From Marchantia polymorpha subsp. ruderalis (Eukaryota > Streptophyta > Marchantiopsida > Marchantiales > Marchantiaceae): a stretch of 64,000 nucleotides of DNA. Positions 11,900 to 22,274 of this stretch are shown here, piece after piece. Below the pieces are notes generated by a model that worked only from the letters and a program-made list of their open reading frames with translations, ran no database searches and had not been told where the DNA came from. The stretch's first letter is position 1. Each line of letters opens with the position of its first letter. The position numbers were made by a program, and so were the translations under genes. Where the stretch lies: NCBI GenBank assembly GCA_037833965.1, contig AP031358.1, positions 18,484,001-18,548,000 of the forward strand. The letters are read 5' to 3'.

Positions 11900-14800
11900 G
11901 ATCATGGACGATGTGACGTGAGCCACAATGATCGACTTCCTGCGCCTAGGAAATGACGGGCTTCTTTGTTCGAGCATGAGTCTATAATTGACTCAGATCT
12001 TTCAAGATCTCGTAAGACTATTAACAATTGTGGTAACGACATTTGTGCTCTACTTTAAGAGTATTTGTAACTGAACGTCCACAAGCAGTCGAATTGCAAG
12101 AGCTTTCCTGCTAAGAAACTAACTATTATACACGTGATAGCATGCTAGCGATTAAAAATGCGCAAAGATCACGGCCAGCACAAGCATGTAATCAGGTTGT
12201 AGCACGAAGAATACGAAGTGAATACGGACAAAACGGAAGGAGTTTTATATTTGCATAATGGTCTGAACATATGCTTGTCCATTGCACAATAGGATTCTAA
12301 CCTCTTCTAAATCCTAACATGTCAAAATTCCACAACGAAAGCCTTTATACATGCAGTTCTCTCACACCCATGCATGCCCACCTTTTTCTAAACTCACGTA
12401 TTTCACCTGATACGTATTGGCAGTTCAGTCCATGGTCAATGATGTTCTACTACGAGTTCTTGTAATTATTCTTGTAACGAATCCGGGTTAGGAAAAGCAT
12501 TGCGGCTCTTTGTTGAAAAGTGACTTCTCCCCGCATACTCTTCATGGACCACAATAGGCAACATACCTCACTTCGGCGAAGAATTTTAGAAAAAAAAAAA
12601 GTAAGGAGTAAGGAATTACGCCCATTCATTTTGGGACCTGAGAAATTGAGCTCTTGCATGATGAAGATGGGAGCCATGGTAAATCTGACTAACTTAACTT
12701 CGGGAACAATTTTTTTTTTTCATTGAAGTGGAAACAAAGCATAACAGATCATAACTAACGGTGACCCGTAGTAGGGATCTATCGAGTAAAATGGATTATA
12801 TTGGGTCCCATCAAGCATTCAGCATTCTGATGGGTCCCATCAAGTAAAATTCTCCTCATTTTCCGGACGGGTTGCATTTTTTCGTGTCGCCAGTTTGTGC
12901 ATGGCCTTCATGACTCCACGTAATTTCCTGAAATAGATCAAATTCTTCTAATTCTAGAATAATGCAAATATGAATAAGTTAAATGTGTTGATCTATTGGA
13001 ATGTTTAGTGTATCAATGACATGTTGTCACAAAATTATTTTTTATTAAAATTAATCATACATATCGAATTTTCAATGGAATTATGTAATTATTATCATTT
13101 TTATCTTTGAATTAGTATGAATGAAGAGTTAGAATATAAATTTTCAAGAAAAATTGAAGCTGAATTGGTTTCAGTTATTTTGAAAAAACACACGAAATTC
13201 TTGAAAATAATGAATCGTTTATGTATTCACTTTTCTATGATGATAAGGTTAAAAGTCATGATATACATCTTCTTCTCTAAAAATATTATTTTGATATCTC
13301 TTAAAATTTAAGTGATTTAGACATTAAAAAATGTCTTCAAACAGTTTTAAAATTTTTTCAGAAGAAACCTGGCTATGTTTTATATTTTTAATCATATTCA
13401 CATCTTATGATAAGTATCTATCATGAAAGATTGGAATTAAGAGAGTATTCAAGGATTTTAAAAAAATAGCTCAAGGCCAAAGTTATAGATAATTAATTAA
13501 TACGTGAATTTGTAAATAAATTTAAAATTTTTTGTAATTATAAATGTTTTGGATCTCAACGACATGATAGTTAGATTTTTAAAGAAAATTCATTTCTAAT
13601 GAAAAAAATATGATTTTTAAGAACTTGAGGGATACAAAGAAATAAAATTTTTAAAAAATTTCAATTTCAAATATCTGGTTTTTCTAATGATTAGGAACTA
13701 ATTTTTTAAACTAATTATTTACTGGTGATGACTATTTGATTGTCAAAAAATTACATTAGGTATTTTATATTTCACGGCATCCATGTGATTAAAATCTCAT
13801 TCCCATATTAATTGTACATCATGCTGTCCTGATTGAGGTTGGAAATAATTCAAAAAATGATTTATTCTTTTCCATCAAGTTATCTCATAAACTTGTGATT
13901 TTTTCCAAAAAATATCATTATTAGTATAACTTAGTTTCAATATTTAAAATCAATGAGTTTTAATATATTCTTCATGCGTTTGTACTGATTTTTATGATGA
14001 TTCATTAATTTTCTTGCGTTAATGATTATTCAATTTCATCAACGTAAAACAATATCAATTCGAAAATTTTTTTATTGATTCATTGCATGTGATTTCATTA
14101 ACAGAATATGTGTTGATTAAATAAAACATTTCAGTTTTATCAACTGAATAATTTATTTTCATATCTTTACAAATTTCATATTTTAAATCTTTTTGAAAGG
14201 CATTCAAGGTTTTAACTTCACTCTTGTTCATGGAAAACATGTCTTTGGAAAATCAATTTTTTTTATAAATGATTTTCTTTCTTTCCACATATCATTATTT
14301 TTTTTTATTTAAAATAATTATTTTTTTGTAAAAGTCAAAAATTTCTCTAACATTCTAGATCCTGAAATCAAAAAGTGTCATTCTCACATAATGTATGAAG
14401 AAGTAGCTCATTGCATGGAATAAAATCTCATTTCAATTTGCAATAAATTGAAATATATGGAAATTGAATAAATTTATATTTATATTTGTGATCAAATTTT
14501 CGTTCTCTCTAGTTTGATTCTAATACAGAAATCTTATTAACTATGTTGTGCTGCTCTATATATTTCTTTATCATCACAATATTTAAATGTTTCATATCAG
14601 CTTTGATTGCGCTTAAAATCTCATTTGTATCAAACCATGTCTTCATGACTTCACTCACAAGAATACAACGTAAATATGACAAAAATCTAACGCCAAAAAA
14701 AATTAATCACAAAATTTACAATTGAATGATGATAAAATACCTCTAGAGATTTTTCATCATAATTTTTCATACAAAATTGTCTTAACACTCTCTTTTATTA

Positions 14801-15490
14801 GTAATTCGTTCAAACTTTCATATACATGTTGAATCAAATCTAAGCAGATGATTCACAATATAAATGTTTGTATCATTCAATGTAAATAGTGAAATTTGAA
14901 ATCTTTGCTAACTATAAGTTGATAATATTAGTAATGTAATAGATTTTATCATATAGGTCATGACTTATACAATGCAATACATGTATAATAGAATATAAAT
15001 ATATTTTAGATGAAACAAAAGTGAAGGTTATATAAAGATTATCATTCAAACCTTTTATTTTTAGTTTTTATACATCATCTTCATACTTGTTATTTAATAT
15101 TTTATTTTAAAGTACAAATTTTTTTATGTGCAAATCAATAACCTTCATGTAGTATGTACGTAGGTCATGTAAACTCTAAAACACATCATTTGTTTTTTGA
15201 AAAATTATGAGAGATATCTTACACTCAAAGAAGTAACAAAGTAACTTTTTTCCATGTTATCCATTATAAAGAAAAGAAATAAACTTAATAAAAAGATAAT
15301 ACACAAATTTTGGTTGAAAAAATATGAATTCTATTTTTCTCATATATATATATCTATATACATATTTATACAAGGAGAAAAATCTTCACACAATCATCAA
15401 ATCCATTTGTTTTGGATCAATGGGATGGAAATTTATGAATAAGTAAACACAAAGATTGCATATGTGATATATTTATCCAAGACATTCATT
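11900..15490. other. AT-rich intergenic block (unit 1)
   Basis: About 3.6 kb of AT-rich sequence, nearly identical to 40500-44070. Small ORFs here are homopolymer-rich and carry no domain. A short inverted repeat with CCCATCA/TGATGGG arms lies around 12808-12835; unit 2 lacks part of it. No RNA gene, MITE pair or transposon protein was recognised. Confidence 0.5.
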
Positions 15491-15492
15491 CC

Positions 15493-16153
15493 TCACCATA
15501 TTCCTTCTTTATTGATCCATTCGAGCAAGTTGATGTATTCTGAGGACTGAGCGGCACATGCGTCGTCATCTTGGTGGACAAAGCATGTTTCGTTTTTTTG
15601 CTGCTTTGAATATCGGGACAGTAGTCTATAACTTCTAGCTTCAGAAGGAACCTATCAGCTGTGTGGAAGTTTCCTGAAGATACCAGTACTCCAGGCTCTC
15701 CAATGCTGTGGTGATTGTTCTTCTAGCTCATCTGTCAAGCATGTGAGCGCATGCACAGTTCTAGTTCCAGAGTCTGGAGGTCTTTCCACTTCAAAAACTT
15801 TAACTCGAGTTTCGTCTTTGCTGAGAACACCCTTGCTTGCTTATCGCGTCATTTAGAACCAGCATGATCTTGGCTAAGGATAAGGTCAATCGTCTGAAGA
15901 AGTTACATTTTGTCACTTGCTTCGAAATGAAGATAACCTGTGTTGTACACATGACTTGAAAAATACTTCATATGCTATATGTAAGCTGACAATGATTTAG
16001 AACAAGACATTATTCATTATAAGTGAAAGTATTACGTTTCTCATAATATTTCTTTCTGGCTTCAGAGATTTTGAGTGTAAGATTCTTCAGATGTTTCAAT
16101 TGTTTTTCATCTTTGGAGCCTTGATTCTTGGATTTTTTATTTAGAGCCATCAT
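15493..16153 (-). pseudogene. unidentified minus-strand gene, coiled-coil N-terminus (unit 1)
   Basis: Two coding-like pieces. The first, 16153-16010, is a 47-codon ORF: MMALNKKSKNQGSKDEK, then a Leu/Lys heptad-like stretch (LKHLKNLTLKISEARK), TAA at 16010. The second, about 15834-15493, reads VLSKDETRVKVFEVERPPD, a run to WRAWSTGIFRKLPHS, then TGA TAG, and resumes in the same frame (SEARSYRLLSRYSKQQK to SSEYINLLEWINKEG). Unit 2 keeps the second piece with only one stop at that place but has a 1-base deletion in the first. Degraded plus-strand relatives of the second piece occur at 19492, 21103 and 55318. Family unknown. Confidence 0.45.
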
Positions 16154-16159
16154 CAAACT

Positions 16160-18430
16160 TAATGCAACTTAAGAATATTTCAATATTACAATTTGACTAA
16201 TGATATAAAATGGTAGATGTTTACGACTAAGATATTCAAGTTGGGACAAAAAGGTAATCAGAGCCCCTTCAGTAATTTTTTTGAGGTGTAAATAAAAACT
16301 CAAAACTCTAGATGCATTCTGGTCAGATTTTTGCAGATCTGGTCAGAATTCATTTGAAATGTTTTTTTTACATGATGTTATTTGATTATTTTGTGGTGTA
16401 GTCTCACGGTTGTCATCGCTCAATGTTCTTGGATTTTACAAATATCCAGTGATGAACTTGAAAAAAACTTTAAAAAACTTTTCATAGCAAGTTTTTAAAG
16501 CTAGTTAAATTGTCACAATATAAAAGATAGTTTGCAAAACCTCTCAACAACACAATTTAGGATTGTTTTTTATGATTTTTTTTGTATTTTTGTGTACTAT
16601 GTACATGAAAACACATTTATGTTTGCTATATCCATGTCTGTATGTCCAATATGCCCGTGTGTTTGCGTGATTGTGACGATGTTTTGTAAATTTCAACTTT
16701 TAGAATTAAAACATAAAAGACGGAATGATGAAAAGATTTACTCAATCTTGAATAGCAACATACTCTTTTCCACAAAATATTGTCATGAGGTTAGTAATAG
16801 CATTGATGAAAAATAAGAATAATAGATTTCATTCTAAGTATTCAACTAATTTATGAGATTCATTGTCAAAGATTGTGAAATAAGCCAAAATAGATTTAAA
16901 TTTTTTTGAAAGAACATAATTTATTTCGTTTGATATGATGTCTTCCCATAAATATTTTGAATAAAGCAATAATCATTCAAGAAGACTAAAAATGTGATAA
17001 AAATAATTGGTTGAAAGGATTTAGGGTTCAGATCTAAAAAGAAATAGAAATATATATATAGATAAAAAAAATTCAGATTAATCTCAACAAATTATGAAAT
17101 TATGTGTTAAATTTATAAATTTATATAGATAACAAATTATTAAATTATGTGTTAGAAATTATGATTGGTGAAGCAATTTATGCTTAAAATGATTTGTATA
17201 TCTTGAAAATTATATGACATATTATTTAACACAATTATTATAATGATTTCATTGAATTTTTATGATATTCATCTAAGAGTCAAATAAATCTTAATCTGAA
17301 GATTATATCCAAACATGCATTGATCTTCAAACCTTTATATATTTTGATTTCAACTAAGGTGAAAATCTTTAAAAATATTATATTATAATATATTTTAAAA
17401 ATATATTCTTAAGATAAATCATCTAAAAAAATTCACCTTACTAGACATCATTCACTTACATCATGAAAGCATGCTTAAAGTACCATTTATAGAATCAGCA
17501 AACAATTCACAATAAAAAATCACAAATATTCGACATCTTGTATAATCATCTCGATCCTTGAGTAACACTCTACCACCATTATAACGGTATCAATATTAAT
17601 TCAGTAGAATATTGTTCAAAACTGATATTTTAAAAGAATACAATTTTTACATAATTTTCAATCTATCCAAAATTAATTATATAATTTTTCTTTTCTCAAA
17701 TAACAGGACATCTGAAAAAATGGATTATCAAGTTTATTTATAAAATTTAAAGGGATGGAGAAGAATAAAACATCATATATTGCATTGTTCTTATCTATAT
17801 TCAAGAGAGAAAATAAAAATCCTTATATTGATTTTTGACTTAGGGTAAGTAGGACTTTTGTTGATAGATTTTAGTATATACTTTACGATTTCTTACATTT
17901 TACAAATTTTAGTTTTTTTTTTCAAAGTTAATTATTCTAGTGAAAATTATTCCTATAAGCAATTAGCCCTTATATATGTTGATTTTCTCACCATGTATTT
18001 ATATGTATTTACAAAATATATAGTCTTAATTTTTATTTTTATTTTTTAAATGTGTCTTTTTGAGCTACTGATAAGTATATTTTAACAACTAAAGTAAACA
18101 TGGGCAAGGTAATCAGAAATGATTCACACAAACTTCAAAATTCACTTTACAGTAAGCAATTGCTTACTTTAAAACGATCCCAAGTGAAATGAATGTAAAA
18201 TAAGTGATGAATTTGATAAGAACTTTTAACGTTGAAAAATATTTTAGAAATCTTTTTTTCTGTGACTGTTAGCTTTTTAAACTGTGGTTTGTAGTTTAAT
18301 GCTTAAAATTTGCCTCAATTATTGCATACACTTCACAAAAAACTCACGTTCATAATCTCAGATTTATAAATATTTACTGGGTACTAGGACATGAGAACCC
18401 TGGACCAAGAAATTATACCTAGCATCAATA
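16160..18430. other. AT-rich intergenic block (unit 1)
   Basis: AT-rich DNA matched by 44735-47965 with several indels. A perfect 18-bp palindrome (AGTAAGCAATTGCTTACT) at 18151-18168 is conserved at 47687-47704. No supported gene. Confidence 0.5.
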
Positions 18431-18433
18431 TAT

Positions 18434-18478
18434 ACGGTGTATATGGAAGCCACTACTCGTGGCTTCCATATACACCGT
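18434..18478. repeat. perfect fold-back palindrome at a deletion junction
   Basis: A 20-bp arm at 18434-18453 is the exact reverse complement of 18459-18478, with a 5-base loop (TACTC). In unit 2 the same locus (about 53507-53540) has only the short natural stem GCCAC-TACTC-GTGGC followed by the right-arm sequence; the left arm is absent. The sequence to the left of the palindrome in unit 1 matches 47963 in unit 2, so about 5.5 kb present in unit 2 is missing exactly here. Confidence 0.95.
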
Positions 18479-18691
18479 GTCCAGATGATGAAGGACCTTA
18501 AGCAGAAACTGCAAGAACAGAGCGACCGAGAGGAACGTTACGACTAGTGCAGAACAACGTTGGTGACATGGCAGAACACAATTTAAAATGTAAAAGCAGC
18601 CCAAGCATAGGCTCAAGGACATGAAGCGCGATATCAAGTCACGCTATGGCCTTTGACAACTGAGAGGGATCAGTCCCTGTACACCGAGTAA

Positions 18692-18921
18692 TCAAGCAGT
18701 CGTGGGCGCCCAGCCACAGCTCCTGAATGCCATGATTTTGAGCACATTGTTGTGCACACGATTTAGTTCATGATTTATTTGATTCTTCATGCTTGAAATT
18801 TTTTCGAAATCTGCTTTGCTGGCAACGTCGTGCAAGGTCTGCAGAAACGGCAGCATACCTGTTTCTGGTGGCGAGATTGGTGATGCGGCGAGGTTTGAAC
18901 CGCCGCATCACCAATCTCGCC
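18692..18921 (-). pseudogene. disrupted coiled-coil exon fragment (unit 1)
   Basis: Counterpart of the open 73-codon exon at 53756-53974 in unit 2. In unit 1 an extra G in the GCAAGGTCTGC stretch near 18836 shifts the frame. Its upstream acceptor end has been replaced by the inverted copy that forms the 18870-18921 palindrome. The remaining text still reads as the same Asn/His/Lys-rich helical sequence. Function unknown. Confidence 0.4.
18870..18921. repeat. perfect fold-back palindrome replacing 14 bp
   Basis: A 21-bp arm 18870-18890 (GGCGAGATTGGTGATGCGGCG) is exactly reverse-complementary to 18901-18921 around the loop AGGTTTGAAC. Unit 2 has the left arm and loop (about 53935-53964) but continues with TGGTGAACAGCCTG where unit 1 has the inverted right arm. 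Both then resume at CCATCAATTG. This is a templated replacement in unit 1, not an ancestral palindrome. Confidence 0.95.
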
Positions 18922-18970
18922 ATCAATTGAGCTGGTGATTTCTGTTTGCACGTTCATTCATTATGACTTT

Positions 18971-19812
18971 GCGAATTCAACGAAATAAGTGGGTCCGCCA
19001 GGGACAACTGGAAAGTCAAAAGAAGAAAATGGTGTGAAGATTTCAGAATGGTTTCTAGATTCCACTATAGCATTGACGGACTGCTCACTTCAATATGTAT
19101 TGCTCTTCTTACTGCAGTTGTTCATCCACACTGATTTGACTGTGGACAAATGCACGCATCTGAGAAAATGGAAAATGGGACATCCGCGTGTTAGGATAGG
19201 GTCGTGTCTCTTGTCGGGCCTGCAAAATGTAGCTGAACACGACACCAAAAGCCACTGCAAGTAAAAGTCATGAACTTGGTGCTGGCAATTTCACAGGAAT
19301 CCCGATTGGAACAGGGAAAACTAGCATATCCAGACAAAACACAACATGTTTTGGCGGTACAAGAAATTAACCACAGGACATGGCAAATAACCAGATCATG
19401 CTGTTTGTGTCCTCTTCTCTACCAAGCGATGAGCAAGCAAAAGTGTTCTTAGCACGATCAAAATTAGATAATGATTTCATGTTTGTGGTCTAAAGACCTT
19501 CAAACTGTGCATGCATTCACATACTTGATAGTTGGGGTAGAAGAACAATCATAGCAGCAGTTGATAACCTCGAGTACTGGTATCCTCTGTACACAGTTGT
19601 TCTATATCATAGTTAGTAAAATACCAAAAAGCTTATCAGTTTTTTCTGAACCTACAAGATATTTACAATTATCAACACAGCTGCTCTGGGTCACGCTTAT
19701 TACACCAAGCTGACTACGCAAGTGCCACTCAGTTGTCAGAATACATCCACTTGCTCGAACATTATTAGTCTCTCATTAATTTTGAAGTTTAAAGAAAGTT
19801 ACACAAATAATT
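18971..19812. other. about 0.84 kb block present only in unit 1
   Basis: Unit 2 passes directly from TTATGACTTTA (54020-54030) to TGTTGTGAAATAAATCACC, whereas unit 1 has about 840 bp between the matching points. The block contains plus ORFs (18989-19264 and 19270-19452) without recognised domains. From 19492 it holds a copy of the dispersed module also found at 21103. No target-site duplication was found, so insertion in unit 1 and deletion in unit 2 are both possible. Confidence 0.6.
19492..19770 (+). repeat. degenerate copy of an unidentified protein-coding module (plus)
   Basis: About 280 bp, closely similar to 21103-21390 and 55318-55600. In translation it resembles the minus-strand module at 15493-15834: TVHAFTYL and EEQS early, then STGIL, then SEPTRYLQL. 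Stops and shifts interrupt it. It is inverted relative to the 15.5 kb copy. Confidence 0.55.
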
Positions 19813-21100
19813 TGTGTTGTGAAATAAATCACCAATTTATGGAACGCTTGATGGAAAAACATTTAAAAAAATTTCAACCTCAATGAAGACAAAATCAAGC
19901 AGGATATATATGAATGTGCTTCTAATCACATAAATAACGTGAAATAACCCTAAACAAATAACCTAAATAACGTTATTTTTTTGACGTAATCACCAGTAAC
20001 AATAATTACTTTATAATTAAATTTAAATCATCTGAAATTTTTTTATAAACATTGTTCTCAATGTTTAGAAACAACAAATAATTAAAACAAAAAATATCAG
20101 TTTCACTTTCAATGTTTGTATCATTTGAGTTATAAAACATCATAATTTTTCTTTGGAAATGAATTTCGATAAAAAATTAATTAGCATGTAGTTTAGCTCC
20201 AGAAATATTTTTTTACAAAAAAATAATTAATTATTTATATATAACTTTGATTGAGAACTAATTTTTGATGTCCATAGATATAATCCTAATCCAATTTTTT
20301 CATTATGTACACTCAATATAAGATTCAAATATGAAATAAAACTTAAAACATAGGTGGATTTCTTTTCAAGAATTGTTCAAATTTTTCAATTTTCTTTTAA
20401 ACATTTTAATCAATTATAGATCAAAATACTTACGCACAAAACGTTAAGTGAACAAAATATATTTGATGAAATTTAAGCTATCATACAAAATTTGAATATA
20501 TAAATGATATACTAATTGCAAGCATCTTTATTGATGTGTTTTTTAAAAAGAAAACCTTCACACTACGCAACTTCAAATTTCTGAGTCAATAATCTGAATT
20601 TGAAAGATTATTTTGTCTTTTAAATAAAACTATCTACAATGCAATCAGAAATATACTATTCGGATTTATACTGAAACATGCTGTCATTCTCACTAACATC
20701 CCTAAATCCAAAATCTTCATGTATAAAACAAGTCAAAAACATAAATTCTCTAATATTTATTTGAAGATCTATATTTTCATATCTTATTTAAATTAATGAA
20801 ATAATTATTTTAATTATAATAATATATTTTAAATGCACGAAAATATCGAAATGTATGATTAACTATCTAAAAAAGCATTATATGGCAACATATCATTCAT
20901 TCACAAAATCAACATATTTAGCTTATTCATATTTGCATTGTTTTACAATTAGAAAATAGGATCCATTGCAGGAGGGATACGTTGAGATCGTGAAGGCCAT
21001 GCTTAAAGTGACCAGGCTGTCATCTTAGCAGCACGAATTCATCATGCGATCTCTGTATTTACGGTCATTCATTTTGGCTTTGCAAACTCACCAAAAAAAA
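19813..21100. other. AT-rich intergenic block (unit 1)
   Basis: AT-rich DNA matched by about 54040-55317 with point changes and small indels. No coding-like frame or recognised repeat other than homopolymer runs. Confidence 0.5.
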
Positions 21101-21102
21101 AG

Positions 21103-21390
21103 ACCTCCAAACTGTGCATGCATTCACATACTTGACACAGCTGGGGTAGAAGAACAATCATAGCAGCAGTTGATAACCTCGAGTATTGGTATCCTCTGCA
21201 CACATTTCGTAGATACCATAGTTAGTAAAATCCCAAAAAGCTTGTCAGTTTTTTCTGATCCTACAAGTTATTTACAATTATGTGCACAACTGTTCTGGGT
21301 TAAAAGTAAGAAAAAACGTAAGATGCTTATTACAGCTGACTGCGCATGTGCCACTCAGCTGTCAGAGTAGGTCCACTTGTTCGAACTGAT
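21103..21390 (+). repeat. degenerate copy of an unidentified protein-coding module (plus)
   Basis: Second plus-strand copy in unit 1. The frame around 21250-21370 reads SDPTSYLQLCAQLFWVKSKK to ITADCACATQLSE. This aligns with SEARSYRLLS through DDDACAAQSSEYINLLE of the minus copies at 15.5 and 44.1 kb, with conserved spacing of Ala/Cys/Ser residues. It was probably once coding and is now broken by stops. Confidence 0.55.
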
Positions 21391-21595
21391 CGAACATCCC
21401 AGATAAATGAATTAAAAAAGAAGAAAGTTGTAATGGAAGTTGTCAATGTGACGTCATCGAGAATATTGTCACACTGACGCATTCCCCCACGTTTCCTCTC
21501 CGCTTGCACAACAAAGTCAAGATCTACTCTGACCTTGTAACACCATGTTCCAATCACAGAGTATGAAAGAACACGATTTTTGTGTTCAAATGTTG

Positions 21596-22013
21596 TCATT
21601 GCCTTGATCGCTCACACGATTCAATGAGAAGATCTGATTGAAGAGGATGCATACTTTTTACCCGTGCTAGCCATCGTAGTGTCTGTCTTCCCGTTGGTAT
21701 TGATGCAGCTAGATTCGCAGTCTCCCAGTACAACTGTAGATTCAGTTTTTCCACAACCCAGAGTTCGTCACATCTGAGAAATCTATGACATTTTGCTTTC
21801 CCATCGCGCCATCTTTGCTGAGAACTTGATTTCAGGTACTTTTGCAGAGCTATAATCTTGTCCACTCACTTCGATCACTAGTGCACATCGAACCCTGATA
21901 GACGTGAAGTCTTTTTTGCCACACGGTCTACGATTTAGCTTGGTACTAGAATCCTGGTCTTCAGTGTCAATTTTGATTCCCATCGCTTGTCCTCCTGCTT
22001 CCACTTTGTACAA
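21596..22013 (-). pseudogene. unidentified coding remnant upstream of ROCO gene 1
   Basis: A minus-strand frame reads EAGGQAMGIKIDTEDQD, then NRRPCGKKDFTSIRVRCALV, then IEVSGQDYSSAK (22013-21783). A second frame continues with CHRFLRCDELWVVEKL and GRQTLRWLARVKSMHP to the stop at 21596. Unit 2 has the same text (about 56290-55860) with different stops and shifts, so both are broken. It lies head-to-head with the ROCO gene about 260 bp away. Family not recognised. Confidence 0.42.
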
Positions 22014-22274
22014 TCTCCTTGCGTTCGTGGTGATTGCTCATGATCCGCGTATCGTCAGTGATATTTTTGTTGCTACTTGTGCGCAGTGCAAGAGAATTTA
22101 TGCCCAGCAGTCTCACGCAGACGAATTGTGTCACTACGAAGGGAAGATCTGTTTTCTTCGGGAGAGCCGGGCTTTCGGATTGAAGAGAGGGCCTCCTGTA
22201 CGCGTTGAAGGAGAGAGCAGGAGAGAAAAGAAGGGGCAGGTGCGTCCATCGTCAGTCACGCTCCTGAACGGGAA

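Noticed and set aside
16532..16816. Plus ORF of 94 aa, partly conserved at 45934-46200
   Set aside because: The frame survives between units, but the text is AT-driven and homopolymer-rich, the N-terminus is unrelated and no domain is visible. Survival is expected at this low divergence.
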